64,000 bases of DNA from positions 1 to 64,000 of the forward strand of contig NZ_JAHFZF010000012.1 of NCBI RefSeq assembly GCF_018619435.1, in the 5' to 3' direction. Of the stretch, positions 1 to 10,965 are shown in pieces. A program made the position numbers and the translations under genes. The stretch comes from Rhodoferax sp. U11-2br. Lineage in GTDB: Bacteria > Pseudomonadota > Gammaproteobacteria > Burkholderiales > Burkholderiaceae_C. Numbering within the stretch: position 1 is the stretch's first letter; the number at the start of each line of letters is the position of its first letter. The notes below the pieces were generated by a model. The model made no database searches. It had not been told where the DNA came from and saw only the letters and a list, made by a program, of their open reading frames with translations.

Positions 1-1277
1 CCCCAGCCCAATGCGATGCAGGCCTTGCTGGCCGCCAAGCCCAAGCCGACCTGGTGGAAGCGCCGCAGCCTCTGGGCTGCTGTTGTATTGATAGCTGTTG
101 GGGCAGGCAGTTATTGGGCTTGGAGCCTCAACCAGCAAAAGAATGCGGCGCCCAGTTACATCACCGAGCCAGTCACCAAAGGCAACCTGACGCTCAACGT
201 CACCGCCAACGGCACGCTGCAACCCACACGTTCGGTCAGCATTGGCAGTGAACTCTCGGGCACCGTGCGCCGCGTGCTGGTGGACATCAACGACCGGGTC
301 AAACAGGGCCAGGTGCTGGTCGAGCTCGACACCGCCAAGCTGGGTGACCAGGTGACCCGTTCACGTGCCGCACTGGCGGTGGCGCAGGCCCAGCTGGCCC
401 AGGCCACGGCCACCGTCAAGGAAAACCGCGCCAGCCTGGCCCGGCTCGAAGAAGTGGCCCGGTTGTCGGGTGGCAAGGTGCCCTCGGCCACCGAACTCGA
501 CACCGCGCGGGCAGGCATGGAGCGCGCCGTGGCCGCTGAGCTGAGTGCCCGCGCCAGCGTCGATTCAGCACGGGCCTCGTTATCCACCGACGAGACCAAC
601 CTGTCCAAAGCCTCGATCCGCTCACCGATCAACGGTGTGGTGCTGACCCGCAGTGTCGACCCCGGCAATGCGGTGGCCGCCTCGTTGCAGGCGGTGACCC
701 TGTTCACCATTGCCGAGGATTTGAGCCAGTTGCAGTTGAAAGTGAATGTGGACGAGGCCGATGTGGGCCGGGTCAAGGTCGGGCAAAAAGCCAGCTTCAC
801 CGTCAGCGCCTTCCCGACGCGGCGCTTTCCGGCCACCATCACCACGGTGTCGTATGGGTCGACCATCACCGACAACGTGGTCACCTATGTGACCCAGCTC
901 GATGTGGCCAACGCCGACCTGAGCCTGCGCCCAGGCATGACCGCCACCAGCACCATCACCGCGGTTGAACGCAAGGGGGTGCTGCTGGTGCCCAACACCG
1001 CACTGCGTTTTAACCCAGCCAAAGCCAACACAGCAGTGGCCAAGTCGGGTGGCGGCATCATGTCGAGCATGATGCCGCGTATGCCCCCGGGCCGCAGCAA
1101 AAGTGTCTCAGGCGGCGCGACCAAACAGGTGTGGGTGCTGCGTGACGGTGTGCCAGAGGCGGTGACGGTCACCCCCGGCATCAGCGATGGTCGTATGACC
1201 GAGATCACCGACGGCGCCCTCACCGAAGGTTTGGCGGTGATCACCGAACAACGCAGCAACGCCAGCGCCAAAAAACC

Positions 1278-1281
<4 letters not shown>
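1..1281 (+). CDS. macA: MacA-like periplasmic adaptor of an ABC exporter (5' end possibly outside window)
   Basis: Membrane-fusion (HlyD/MacA) subunit linking an inner-membrane MacB-type ABC transporter to an outer-membrane channel. Visible order: one N-terminal membrane helix (WAAVVLIAVGAGSYWAW), a biotinyl-lipoyl-like half (GTVRRVLVDINDRVKQGQVL), a coiled-coil hairpin rich in Ala/Gln, the second lipoyl half (IRSPINGVVLTRSVDPGNAV), then beta-barrel domains. An ATG lies at 16, but the frame stays open to base 1 and no ribosome-binding site precedes that ATG, so the true start may lie upstream. The stop overlaps the next gene's ATG by 4 bases (ATGA), pointing to a macA-macB operon. The codons of the membrane helix (about 84-125) resemble the dispersed ATAAGGGCT palindrome, a possible in-frame insertion. 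No outer-membrane partner gene follows. Confidence 0.9.
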
Positions 1282-2023
<742 letters not shown>

Positions 2024-2024
<1 letters not shown>

Positions 2025-3229
2025 TGTGGCTCAACACCTTGTTGCTGGCGCTGCGCTCAATCCGGCGCAACCTGATGCGCTCGTTTTTGACGATCCTGGG
2101 CATTGTGATTGGTGTCAGTGCAGTGATCACGATGGTGACCGTGGGCAACGGCGCCACCCTGTCGGTGCAGAACCAGATCGCCGGGCTGGGCACCAACCTG
2201 TTGCAAATCCGGCCCGGCCAGCGCATGGGCGGACCCGGTGGCAGTGGCGCACCATCTTTCCGCGAGGCCGATGCCATCGCCATCCGCAGCCAAGTCAGCG
2301 GCCTGTTGGCGGTGGCCGCTGAGGGCCGCACCTCGGCCACCATCGTCGCTGACGGGCGCAACTGGGGCAGCAGCGTGATCGGCAGCACCAACGACTGGCT
2401 GGTCACCGGCAACTGGAAACTCAGCGAGGGTCGCTCTTTCAGCGACGACGAAGAACGCGGCGGCGCCTCGGTCTGCCTGGTGGGCCAGACGATTCAACGC
2501 GAGCTGTTTTCTGGCAGCAGCGCGCTGGGCGCTTTCATCCGGGTCAAGCAGATCACCTGCGAGGTCATTGGTGTGCTGGGCTCCAAGGGCCAGGGTGCTT
2601 TTGGCAACGACCAGGACGATGTGGTGCTGGTGCCCTTGCACACGCTGCAACGCCGCATCACCGGCAACCTGCGTATCAACACCTTGCTGGTGTCGATGGT
2701 GGACGGCGCCGACCCCGAACGTGTCAAAGCCAGCCTGACCGAGTTACTGCGCGAGCGGCGCAAACTGGCCGAGGCCGACGAAGACAACTTCAATGTGCTC
2801 GACACCAAACAACTTGGCGAAACCTTTGCCAGCACCACCAAGGTGATGACCATGCTGCTCGGCGCGGTAGCGGCCGTGAGCCTGCTGGTGGGAGGCATCG
2901 GCATCATGAACATCATGCTGGTGAGTGTGACCGAGCGCACGCGCGAAATCGGCCTGCGCCTGGCGATTGGCGCGTTGGAAGGTGAGGTGCTACTGCAGTT
3001 TTTGATAGAAGCGGTGGTGCTCTCGGCCCTGGGTGGGCTGATCGGCATTGTGCTGGCCACCGGTGCCTCGATCGGGCTGGCACGGCTGATGGACGTGCCC
3101 TACGTCTTCAACGTTGGCGTCAACCTGCTGTCCTTCGTGTTTTCAGCGGCGATTGGGGTCTTGTTTGGCTACGTGCCGGCCCGCCGCGCGGCACGGTTGG
3201 ACCCGATCGAAGCATTGCGGCACGAGTGA
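2024..3229 (+). CDS. MacB-like ABC transporter permease
   Basis: Inner-membrane permease of the FtsX/MacB type, 401 residues. An N-terminal helix follows MWLNTLLLALRSIRRN, then a large periplasmic MacB-PCD domain (about residues 45-270), then three C-terminal helices (about 280-400) with the conserved GIMNIMLVSVTERTREIGLR stretch and a C-terminal PARRAARLDPIEALRHE motif typical of FtsX permeases. The open frame runs further upstream, but the ATG at 2024 overlaps the ATPase stop codon and gives the standard family N-terminus. It forms the channel partner of the two preceding genes. The next 260 bases hold no gene. Confidence 0.92.
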
Positions 3230-3442
3230 GGTTTGCGACATTTGATCAGCGCCAGCGACGGGCGGATTGAACAACGCAGCACCCTGGTGGACCAACCCGG
3301 TGCCACCCTCACAGCGGTGGTGGCCTCCATTCGCCGGGTTCACAACAATGGGCGAGTTTCTGAGTCTGGCGGCGGACACACAGCCGCATCAAGGCAGACA
3401 TCTGCCACCCGGCGTGGGTCCAAGCGGGTTTAGCATAATTCG

Positions 3443-3478
3443 CCACCAACCCTTATCCATAAAGGGCAAGTAGCTACA
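3443..3478 (-). repeat. ATAAGGGCT palindromic repeat, copy 1
   Basis: Reverse-oriented copy of the dispersed element: TAGCTAC followed by the arms GCCCTTTAT and ATAAGGGTT. It sits between macB and the TetR gene. The rest of the gap 3230-3493 shows nothing recognisable. Confidence 0.75.
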
Positions 3479-3493
3479 CTAAATATAGTGATT

Positions 3494-4141
3494 TCACTGG
3501 CAGGAAACCGCTTCGGCCATCGCACTGTCGGGCGCCAGCGCATAAGCATTTGCAAAAGTGACCATGGCGCGACCCGCGATGTCTTTGATTTGCGCATCTG
3601 TCAGGGGCGGCAACTCTTTGTAGTACCAGCGCGGCTGAATTTCAGCCTGCACCAAGGCGATAAATTGTTGGGCAGCCACCGTCGGGTCGCCTTGGCGCAT
3701 ACAGCCCTGCGCCATGGCACGGCGGAAAAACTCGGCAATGTCCAAGATGCCTCGTTGGGGCCCGGCTTCGTAAAACAACGCACCCACATTGGAACGCCCC
3801 GCCTCGGCCAACACCATGCGGTGGGTGGCCGCCAGTTCCGGACTGCACATCAAAACAGCCAGTTTTTCGCTGAACTTTCCCAGTACTTCAAGGACACCCG
3901 CACGGATGTCGTGTGCGGCCAGTTCATCGAAGGCGCTCTCGATGTGCAGTTCACCCGCAGCCTTGGTGACCGCCAGAAACAGCGCCTCTTTGGAAGGGTA
4001 GTAGCCGTAGATGGTGGATTTGGAACCGCCAATGCGGTGAACGATCTCGGCCATGGACGCACGTTCGAAACCAAACTCAAGGAAGACCTGCGACGCGACC
4101 TCCAGGATGGCCTCGCGGCGGGCTTCTGTCCGAACTTTCAT
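3494..4141 (-). CDS. TetR/AcrR family repressor, divergent from the RND pump operon
   Basis: DNA-binding repressor, about 215 residues. The N-terminal TetR helix-turn-helix is clear (EAILEVASQVFLEFGFE, then MAEIVHRIGGSKSTIYGYYP, residues about 10-55), followed by an all-helical ligand-binding domain. Two ATGs lie side by side (4144 and 4141). The ribosome-binding site AGGAGG at 4146-4151 is one base from the first and four bases from the second, so the second is preferred. It is transcribed away from the adaptor-pump-channel operon and two TACC..GGTA palindromes lie between, so it probably represses both itself and the pump. The inducer is unknown. Confidence 0.88.
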   Translation of the reverse strand: MKVRTEARREAILEVASQVFLEFGFERASMAEIVHRIGGSKSTIYGYYPSKEALFLAVTKAAGELHIESAFDELAAHDIRAGVLEVLGKFSEKLAVLMCSPELAATHRMVLAEAGRSNVGALFYEAGPQRGILDIAEFFRRAMAQGCMRQGDPTVAAQQFIALVQAEIQPRWYYKELPPLTDAQIKDIAGRAMVTFANAYALAPDSAMAEAVSCQ

Positions 4142-4157
4142 CATGCCTCCTTAAATG

Positions 4158-4169
4158 TACCGATGGGTA
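4158..4169. promoter_or_regulatory. Putative TetR operator, site 1
   Basis: TACCGATGGGTA, an inverted repeat with arms TACC and GGTA, next to the repressor start codon and upstream of the pump promoter -35 box. It resembles site 2 and fits autoregulation. Confidence 0.5.
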
Positions 4170-4178
4170 TATTTTTGC

Positions 4179-4207
4179 TTGACAAACAGCTTTTGTCAAT
4201 CTAATAT
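4179..4207 (+). promoter_or_regulatory. Near-consensus sigma-70 promoter of the RND pump operon
   Basis: TTGACA at 4179-4184, a spacer of exactly 17 bases, then TAATAT at 4202-4207. It reads toward the adaptor gene at 4306. A putative operator begins just downstream of the -10 box. Confidence 0.7.
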
Positions 4208-4213
4208 TCAACA

Positions 4214-4232
4214 ATACCGTACCGTTCGGTAT
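4214..4232. promoter_or_regulatory. Putative TetR operator, site 2
   Basis: ATACCG..CGGTAT outer arms with an inner TACCGTTCGGTA palindrome (4220-4231). It covers the expected transcription start of the pump promoter, the classical position for repression. Confidence 0.6.
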
Positions 4233-4305
4233 ATTTAAAAGCCGTTTTTCACCGTTTGTATCTGCCTGGCGTCCTGCGTGATGCCACATCTTTGGAGCCT
4301 TGTCC

Positions 4306-5505
4306 ATGCACCCTGTTTTTCATCGACCCGTGGCCGTGCTGGCCACCGTTTCAGCCCTGGCACTTGTCGCCTGTGGCGAAGCCCCCCAGCCACCCGCCAC
4401 CGCAGGCCAAGGTGTGCCCCAGGTCAGTGTGCTCACGCTGCAACCCCAGCGCTTGGCCCTCACCACCGAGTTGCCTGGTCGTGTGGCCCCCGCACTGATT
4501 GCCGAAGTGCGACCGCAGATCACCGGGCTGGTGTTGCAGCGCCGCTTCAAAGAAGGCAGTGACGTCAAGGCGGGCGATTTGCTTTACCAGATTGACCCCG
4601 CCACCTACCGTGCCAATGTGGACAGCGCCCAGGCCACCCTGGCCAAGGCCGAGGCCAACCTGGTCACGGTCAAGCTCAAGGCCGGGCGATACAAGGAACT
4701 GGCCGCAATCAAAGCGGTGAGCCAACAGGACGCCGACGATGCCGCGGCCTCCTTGCAACAGGCCGAGGCCGAGGTGAGCTCTGCCAAGGCGACCCTGCAA
4801 ACCCAGCGCATCAACCTTGACTACACCCACATCACCTCGCCCATCAGCGGCCGCATTGGCCGCTCCAGCGTCACACAAGGCGCACTGGTCACGGCCAACC
4901 AGGCCAGCGCGCTGGCGACCGTGCAGCAGCTGAACCCGATTTATGTGGACGTGACCCAATCCACCAGCACCCTGCTGGCGATCAAACGCTCCATGGATGC
5001 GGGCACACTCAAAAGCGGCACCGCCAAAGTGCGCCTGGTGCTGGAGGACGGCAGTGTGTATGCACAGCCGGGCAAACTGCAGTTCTCAGACGTGACTGTG
5101 GACCAGAGCACCGGTGCCGTCACACTGCGTGCCGAGTTCCCCAACCCCCGCGCCGACCTGCTGCCCGGCATGTACGCGCGGGCGGTGCTGGAAGAAGGGG
5201 TGCTGGAACAGGCCCTGCTGGTGCCGCAATTGGCGGTGGCGCGTGACACCACAGGCAAACCTTATGCCTTTGTGGTGGACGGCAACGGCAAGCTGCAGCA
5301 ACGCAGCTTGACCACCGACCGTGCGGTGGGTGACCAATGGCTGGTGAGCAATGGACTCCAACCTGGAGATGTCGTGGTGGTGGAAGGCCAGCAAAAAGCG
5401 CGGCCCGGTCAAACAGTGCAGGCCCAGCCTTACGTACCCGCCGCCCAGAAGACCGTTGCAGCTCAAAAGACGGCCACCGCTAGCGCCCCCGCTGGCACCA
5501 AATAA
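4306..5505 (+). CDS. RND efflux periplasmic adaptor lipoprotein (AcrA/MexA family)
   Basis: Membrane-fusion subunit of a tripartite resistance-nodulation-division pump. The N-terminus MHPVFHRPVAVLATVSALALVAC gives a lipoprotein signal with lipobox LVAC, so the mature protein is probably lipid-anchored in the inner membrane and periplasmic. The lipoyl halves (VRPQITGLVLQRRFKEGSDV and ITSPISGRIGRSSVTQG) flank a coiled-coil hairpin, and the C-terminus is Ala/Thr/Lys-rich. The frame also allows a TTG at 4300, but GGAG at 4294-4297 is eight bases from the ATG at 4306, which is preferred. First gene of a four-gene operon with pump, channel and a TetR gene. Confidence 0.93.
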   Translation: MHPVFHRPVAVLATVSALALVACGEAPQPPATAGQGVPQVSVLTLQPQRLALTTELPGRVAPALIAEVRPQITGLVLQRRFKEGSDVKAGDLLYQIDPATYRANVDSAQATLAKAEANLVTVKLKAGRYKELAAIKAVSQQDADDAAASLQQAEAEVSSAKATLQTQRINLDYTHITSPISGRIGRSSVTQGALVTANQASALATVQQLNPIYVDVTQSTSTLLAIKRSMDAGTLKSGTAKVRLVLEDGSVYAQPGKLQFSDVTVDQSTGAVTLRAEFPNPRADLLPGMYARAVLEEGVLEQALLVPQLAVARDTTGKPYAFVVDGNGKLQQRSLTTDRAVGDQWLVSNGLQPGDVVVVEGQQKARPGQTVQAQPYVPAAQKTVAAQKTATASAPAGTK

Positions 5506-5526
5506 ATCCCCCACCGAGAGACTCCT

Positions 5527-8500
5527 ATGGCCCGTTTTTTCATAGACCGCCCCATCTTCGCGTGGGTGCTTGCCATCATCACGATGCTGGCTGGCTTGAT
5601 GGCAGTGCTGACACTGCCGATTGCCCAATACCCCACCATCGCCCCCCCAGCGATTGCCATTTCGGCAAACTACCCTGGCGCCTCGTCCAAAACGCTCGAA
5701 GACACCGTGACCCAGGTGATCGAGCAGAAGATGAAGGGGCTGGACCGGCTGTCCTACATCGCCTCCACCAGCGAATCTTCGGGCAGCGTGACCATCACGC
5801 TGACCTTTGAGAACGGCACCGACCCCGACACCGCACAGGTGCAAGTGCAGAACAAGCTGGCCCTGGCCACACCTTTGTTGCCGCAAGAGGTGCAACAACA
5901 AGGTGTGCAGGTGACCAAATCGGCCAGCAATTTCTTGAACGTGCTGGCGTTTGTGTCCGAAGACGGCAAGCTCAATGGCGCGGACTTGTCCGACTACGTG
6001 GCCGCCAACGTGCAGGACCCGATCAGCCGTGTGGAAGGTGTGGGTGACACCACGCTGTTTGGCTCGCAATACGCCATGCGCATCTGGCTCGACCCGAGCA
6101 AGCTCAACAGCTTCAACCTGACACCACTGGACGTGAAAACGGCCATCGAAGCCCAGAACGCCCAGGTGTCTGCCGGGCAACTGGGGGGCCTGCCCTCTGC
6201 CGCCAACCAGCAGCTCAACGCCACCATCACCGCGCAGACGCGCATGAAGACGGCAGAGGAGTTCGCCGGCATCTTGCTGCGCACCCAGGCCAGCGGTGCT
6301 GCCGTGCGCCTGAGTGATGTGGCACGCATCGAGCTGGGGGGTGAAAGCTACGCCGTGGTGGCCCGCTTCAACGGCAAGCCCGCTGCGGGCCTGGCCATCA
6401 AGCTGGCCACCGGTGCCAATGCGCTCAACACCGTGAAGGCGGTGGATGCCAAGTTGGACGAACTGAGCCAGTTCCTGCCCCAGGGCGTCAAGGTCATCAA
6501 ACCCTACGACACCACGCCGTTTGTGCGCATCTCGATCCAGGAAGTGGTCAAGACACTGGTTGAGGCGGTGGTGCTGGTGTTTGTGGTGATGTACCTGTTC
6601 CTGCAAAACTTCCGCGCCACCTTGATCCCCACGATTGCGGTGCCGGTGGTGCTGATGGGTACCTTTGGGGTGCTGGCGGCGTTTGGGTATTCACTCAACA
6701 CACTGACCATGCTGGCCATGGTGCTGGCGATTGGCCTGCTGGTGGACGACGCCATTGTGGTGGTCGAGAACGTGGAGCGGGTGATGAGTGAAGAAGGCTT
6801 GCCCCCCCTGGAGGCCACGCGCAAGTCCATGGGGCAGATCACCGGCGCCCTGGTCGGCGTGGCCCTGGTGCTGGCCGCGGTGTTTGTGCCCATGGCCTTT
6901 TTTGGTGGATCCACCGGTGTGATCTACCGCCAGTTCACCGTCACCATCGTGTCGGCCATGACGCTGTCGGTACTGGTGGCGATGATCCTCACACCCGCCT
7001 TATGCGCCACGCTGCTCAAACCAGTGGAAAAGGGACATGGCCTGGCCAACAAGGGCTTTTTTGGTGTCTTCAACCGCGCGTTCGACCGCAGCAACCGGGG
7101 TTACCAGGGCCTGGTGCAGCGCATGCTCAAACACGGCTGGCGCTGGATGCTGGGTTACGCCCTGTTGGTGATGGTGGTGGGTTTTGTGTTCACCAAACTG
7201 CCCGCTGGTTTTTTGCCGGATGAAGACCAAGGCACCCTGTTCGCCCTTGTACAGCTGCCACCTGGCGCCACACAGAGCAACACCGAGAAGGTGCTGGAGC
7301 AGGTGCAGAGCCACTTTCTGGAAGACCAGAAAGACGCCGTCGACTCTATCTTCACCGTGTCGGGCTTCAGCTTTGCCGGCAGTGGTCAGAACACCGGCCT
7401 GGCGTTCATCAAACTCAAACCCTGGGACGAACGCACGGCCCCTGGCCTGAAGGCGCAGGCCGTGGCCAACAAGGCCATGGCAGCGTTGTCGCAGATCCGC
7501 AATGCCTCGGTGTTTGCATTTGCACCACCTGCGGTGTCCGAACTGGGCAACGCCAGCGGGTTTGACCTGATGCTGCAAGACCGTGCCAACCTGGGCCACG
7601 AGGCCCTGATGCAGGCGCGCAACCAATTGCTGGGGGCCTTGATGAAAGAGCCCGGCCTGGTCGCGGTGCGTCCCAACGGCATGGAAGACACCCCCGAGTT
7701 CCGGGTGGACATCGATGAACACAAGGCCGGTGCCTTGGGCCTGTCGATGAGTGACATCAACAACACTTTCTCGGTGGCCTGGGGCAGCAGCTACGTGAAT
7801 GACTTCATCGACAAAGGTCGGGTCAAGAAAGTGTTTTTGCAGGCCGATGCGCCTCACCGCATGGTGCCCGACGACATCAACAAATGGTTTGTGCGCAACA
7901 GCAGCGGCACCATGGTTCCGTTCAGTGCGTTCTCCACCTCAGGCTGGACCACCGGCTCGCCCCGACTGGAGCGTTACAACGGCGTGCCGTCGGTTGAAAT
8001 TCTCGGCATGGGCTTGCCAGGCACCTTGTCCAGTGGCCAGGCTTTGGACTTGGTAGAGCGCCACGCAGCCGAATTGCCTCCCGGCATCGGCTTTGAATGG
8101 ACGGGTGTGTCGCGCCAGGAACGCGAGTCGGGCGGCCAGGCCATGCTGCTGTATGCGGTGTCCATCCTGGTGGTGTTTTTGTGCCTGGCTGCGCTGTACG
8201 AGAGTTGGTCGATTCCGTTCTCGGTGCTGCTGGTGGTGCCCCTGGGCGTGCTGGGCACGCTGGCCGGCGCAATTCTGACCTGGAAGATGAACGACGTGTA
8301 TTTCCAGGTCGGCTTGCTTACCACCGTGGGGCTGGCGTCCAAAAACGCCATCCTGATCGTCGAGTTTGCCAAAGAGTTGCATGCCCACGGTATGTCGCTG
8401 GTGGAATCGGCCATCACGGCAGCACGCATGCGGCTGCGCCCGATTTTGATGACCTCGCTAGCGTTCATTCTGGGCGTGTTGCCCCTGATGATCAGCCAAG

Positions 8501-8688
8501 GCGCGGGTGCCGGTGCACAAAACGCGCTGGGCACCGCCGTGGTCGGGGGCATGGTGACCGGCACAGTGCTGGCCATCTTCTTCGTGCCGCTGTTTTTTGT
8601 GGTGGTGCAAAAGCAGTTTGACCGCGCCCATCACCTGCCGCTTGTTGCTGAACCTGTTATTACCCCTGTTGTATCGGAGGGCCATTGA
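5527..8688 (+). CDS. RND efflux inner-membrane pump (AcrB/MexB family, HAE1)
   Basis: Proton-driven multidrug exporter of 1053 residues, the usual length for AcrB-type pumps. N-terminus [18 protein letters not shown] is typical. Twelve membrane segments are expected in two blocks of TM1 plus TM2-6, separated by periplasmic porter loops. The TM4 motif [17 protein letters not shown] carries the paired aspartates needed for proton relay, and TM10 has a conserved lysine ([16 protein letters not shown]). It follows the adaptor by 21 bases and is followed one base later by the channel gene. Substrates are not predictable from sequence beyond the family's hydrophobic drugs. Confidence 0.96.
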   Translation: MARFFIDRPIFAWVLAIITMLAGLMAVLTLPIAQYPTIAPPAIAISANYPGASSKTLEDTVTQVIEQKMKGLDRLSYIASTSESSGSVTITLTFENGTDPDTAQVQVQNKLALATPLLPQEVQQQGVQVTKSASNFLNVLAFVSEDGKLNGADLSDYVAANVQDPISRVEGVGDTTLFGSQYAMRIWLDPSKLNSFNLTPLDVKTAIEAQNAQVSAGQLGGLPSAANQQLNATITAQTRMKTAEEFAGILLRTQASGAAVRLSDVARIELGGESYAVVARFNGKPAAGLAIKLATGANALNTVKAVDAKLDELSQFLPQGVKVIKPYDTTPFVRISIQEVVKTLVEAVVLVFVVMYLFLQNFRATLIPTIAVPVVLMGTFGVLAAFGYSLNTLTMLAMVLAIGLLVDDAIVVVENVERVMSEEGLPPLEATRKSMGQITGALVGVALVLAAVFVPMAFFGGSTGVIYRQFTVTIVSAMTLSVLVAMILTPALCATLLKPVEKGHGLANKGFFGVFNRAFDRSNRGYQGLVQRMLKHGWRWMLGYALLVMVVGFVFTKLPAGFLPDEDQGTLFALVQLPPGATQSNTEKVLEQVQSHFLEDQKDAVDSIFTVSGFSFAGSGQNTGLAFIKLKPWDERTAPGLKAQAVANKAMAALSQIRNASVFAFAPPAVSELGNASGFDLMLQDRANLGHEALMQARNQLLGALMKEPGLVAVRPNGMEDTPEFRVDIDEHKAGALGLSMSDINNTFSVAWGSSYVNDFIDKGRVKKVFLQADAPHRMVPDDINKWFVRNSSGTMVPFSAFSTSGWTTGSPRLERYNGVPSVEILGMGLPGTLSSGQALDLVERHAAELPPGIGFEWTGVSRQERESGGQAMLLYAVSILVVFLCLAALYESWSIPFSVLLVVPLGVLGTLAGAILTWKMNDVYFQVGLLTTVGLASKNAILIVEFAKELHAHGMSLVESAITAARMRLRPILMTSLAFILGVLPLMISQGAGAGAQNALGTAVVGGMVTGTVLAIFFVPLFFVVVQKQFDRAHHLPLVAEPVITPVVSEGH

Positions 8689-8689
8689 A

Positions 8690-10096
8690 ATGCCTCGTTC
8701 CCTGACCTTGTCCCTGGTGGCTGCCGCACTTGTGCTGGCGGGCTGTGCCAACCTGGCGCCGACCTATGAGCGGCCTGCCGCACCGGTGCCCGCAAGCTAC
8801 CCTGGCACCAAACCCAACAGCCCGGCTGTGACCGACATCGACTGGCGCACCTTTTTTGCCGATGCCAAGTTGCGCAACCTGATCGAGCTGGCCCTAGCCA
8901 ACAACCGCGATCTGCGCGTGGCCGTTCTCAACATCGAGCAGGCCCGTGCGCAATACCGCGTGCAAGACGCGCAGACCCTGCCCACGGTCAACGCATCGGG
9001 CAGCGGCACGGCAGCGCGCACACCGGCCAGCCTGTCGGGTGCCGGCGCCACCGTGACCAGCCACCAGTACAGTGCCAACCTGGGTGTGAGTGCCTATGAG
9101 CTGGACCTGTTTGGCCGCGTGCGCAACCTCAGCAGCCAGGCGCTGGAGCAGTATCTGGCCACCGAACAGGCGCGCCGTAGCACGCAGATCAGCCTAGTGG
9201 CCGAGGTCACCACGGCCTACCTCACCTGGGCCGCCGACCTGGAACGCCTGGCCCTGGCGGCGGAGACCCTGCGCAGCCAGACCGAGTCTTACCAGCTGAC
9301 ACAAACGCGCTTCGATCTGGGTGTGGCATCGGCCCTGACGCTGCGCCAGTTGCAAACCAGCGTGGAGAGTGCGCGCGTCGATGTGGCCCGCTACACCGGC
9401 CAGGTGGCGCAAGACCGCAACGCGCTGGCACTGCTGCTGGGCACGCCGGTGCCCGAGGCACTGGCACCCGACGCCTTGGGTGACACGCTCAACACCTTGC
9501 CCGAGCTGCCTGCGGGTGTGCCGTCTGACTTGCTGCTGCGTCGACCTGACCTGCTGCAGTCCGAACACCAACTCAAGGCTTACACCGCCAACATTGGGGC
9601 GGCGCGGGCCGCGTTTTACCCACGCATCAGCCTCACGGCCACAGCGGGCAGCAGCAGCGCAGATCTGTCCAGCCTGTTCAAGGCGGGATCGGGCAGCTGG
9701 AGCTTCATCCCGCAAATCAGCCTGCCCATTTTTGATGCAGGGAGCAACCAGGCCAACCTCGACAGCGCGGTCGCCGGGCGCGACATCGCAGTGGCGCAGT
9801 ACGAAAAAGCGATCCAGACCGCTTTTCGCGAAGTGGCCGATGCCCTGGCCCAGCGCAGCGCTGTCGGTGACCAATGGCTGGCACAGACCGCGCTGGTGCA
9901 GGCCAGTGGGGAGGTATTGCAGATGTCGCAGGCCCGTTTTGACCGCGGTGTGGACAGCTACCTGGACGTGCTGGATGCCCAGCGCTCCTGGTACAGCGCA
10001 CGCCAGACCCTCATCGGCACCCGCCTGACCCGCCTGACCAATGGCGTGACACTGTACAAAGCGTTGGGCGGCGGCTGGTCTGGCACAACGTCCTGA
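8690..10096 (+). CDS. RND outer-membrane channel lipoprotein (OprM/NodT family)
   Basis: Outer-membrane factor of the pump, 468 residues. Signal peptide [21 protein letters not shown] has lipobox LAGC, so the mature protein is a lipid-anchored trimeric beta-barrel/alpha-tunnel like OprM. The two TolC-like repeats are seen as [10 protein letters not shown] (residues about 140-150) and the second half with [13 protein letters not shown]. The ATG at 8690 is one base after the pump stop, with GGAGG nine bases upstream inside the pump gene. A longer frame upstream exists but is overlap only. Confidence 0.94.
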   Translation: MPRSLTLSLVAAALVLAGCANLAPTYERPAAPVPASYPGTKPNSPAVTDIDWRTFFADAKLRNLIELALANNRDLRVAVLNIEQARAQYRVQDAQTLPTVNASGSGTAARTPASLSGAGATVTSHQYSANLGVSAYELDLFGRVRNLSSQALEQYLATEQARRSTQISLVAEVTTAYLTWAADLERLALAAETLRSQTESYQLTQTRFDLGVASALTLRQLQTSVESARVDVARYTGQVAQDRNALALLLGTPVPEALAPDALGDTLNTLPELPAGVPSDLLLRRPDLLQSEHQLKAYTANIGAARAAFYPRISLTATAGSSSADLSSLFKAGSGSWSFIPQISLPIFDAGSNQANLDSAVAGRDIAVAQYEKAIQTAFREVADALAQRSAVGDQWLAQTALVQASGEVLQMSQARFDRGVDSYLDVLDAQRSWYSARQTLIGTRLTRLTNGVTLYKALGGGWSGTTS

Positions 10097-10115
10097 AACC
10101 TGAAGGCCCGCCATC

Positions 10116-10751
10116 ATGCGCAGAACACGGCAGCAGGCCCTGGCCACCCGCCAGAGCATTCTGGACGCTGCAGTCCAGGTGTTTCTGGAGCACGGTTTTC
10201 AGCACACGGCAATACAGGATGTGGCCGAGCGGGCGGGTGTGACCCGGGGCGCGGTCTACTGGCACTTTCGCAACCAGCTTGATGTGCTGGAGGCACTGCT
10301 GGACACCACCCGACTGCCCTGGCAGGTGTTGCAGCCCTTGCCCAGGTCACTGCTGGGCAGCACACCGGTGGCGCCCATGCGGCAGGCTCTGGTGCGCATG
10401 GCCACCACACCCTTGACGTGGCTGGAGGGCTCGGTGCCAGCACAGCAGATGCTGCGCATTCTCGGTCAGATGAACGAGCCCGACAGTGCCACGCGCCTGG
10501 GTGTGCGCCTGAGCGCCCGCCTGGATGCTGACCGCAGTGCGGGCTTGCAGTGCTTGCGCATGGCGCTGGCACAAGCTGCCGCCAGCGGGGCCCTGCGTCA
10601 AGGCACCGACCCTGGCGCGGCTGCGCTGGGGCTGTTTGTTCTGGTCGATGGGCTCATGCACCAGTGGCTGCGCCAGCCCGAGGCCTTTGACCTGACAGCG
10701 GTGGGCACGCAAGCGGTGCAATCCCACTTGGCGGGACTGCTGCCGAATTGA
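10116..10751 (+). CDS. TetR/AcrR family regulator at the end of the RND operon
   Basis: Second TetR-type protein of the locus, 211 residues. The N-terminus RRTRQQALATRQSILDAA followed by VAERAGVTRGAVYWHF is characteristic of the AcrR/TtgR/MtrR pump repressors, with a C-terminal MAATS-type ligand domain. It starts 19 bases after the channel gene on the same strand, so it is probably cotranscribed with the pump. It differs clearly in sequence from the divergent TetR at 3494-4141, so the pump may have two repressors, or this one may act elsewhere. Confidence 0.88.
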   Translation: MRRTRQQALATRQSILDAAVQVFLEHGFQHTAIQDVAERAGVTRGAVYWHFRNQLDVLEALLDTTRLPWQVLQPLPRSLLGSTPVAPMRQALVRMATTPLTWLEGSVPAQQMLRILGQMNEPDSATRLGVRLSARLDADRSAGLQCLRMALAQAAASGALRQGTDPGAAALGLFVLVDGLMHQWLRQPEAFDLTAVGTQAVQSHLAGLLPN

Positions 10752-10850
10752 TCCTCAGCTAACCAAGCGGTCGAAAGACAGCGCTATGGCTTGCAAGGTC
10801 TGCTGCGGCTGCTTGCTCCGGCAACAACGCGGCTTCTAATGCCACACTAT

Positions 10851-10894
10851 TGATAGTTATCTGCCCTTATTCCATAAGGGCTAGAAGCCATTTT
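10851..10894 (+). repeat. ATAAGGGCT palindromic repeat, copy 2
   Basis: TGATAGTTAT then CTGCCCTTATTCCATAAGGG and CTAGAAGCCATTTT. It lies between convergent genes in the gap 10752-10965, which holds nothing else recognisable. Confidence 0.85.
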
Positions 10895-10965
10895 CACGCA
10901 TAACCGTCTGAATCACCCCAAACCGACCCACCGCAGCAAGGGCTGCGATTTGGAGCAACTGCGCC

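Noticed and set aside
5086-6606. Long minus-strand open frame of 506 codons antisense to the RND adaptor and pump.
   Set aside because: A compositional shadow of high-GC coding sequence: rich in His and Gln, with no domain, while the plus strand encodes well-known proteins.
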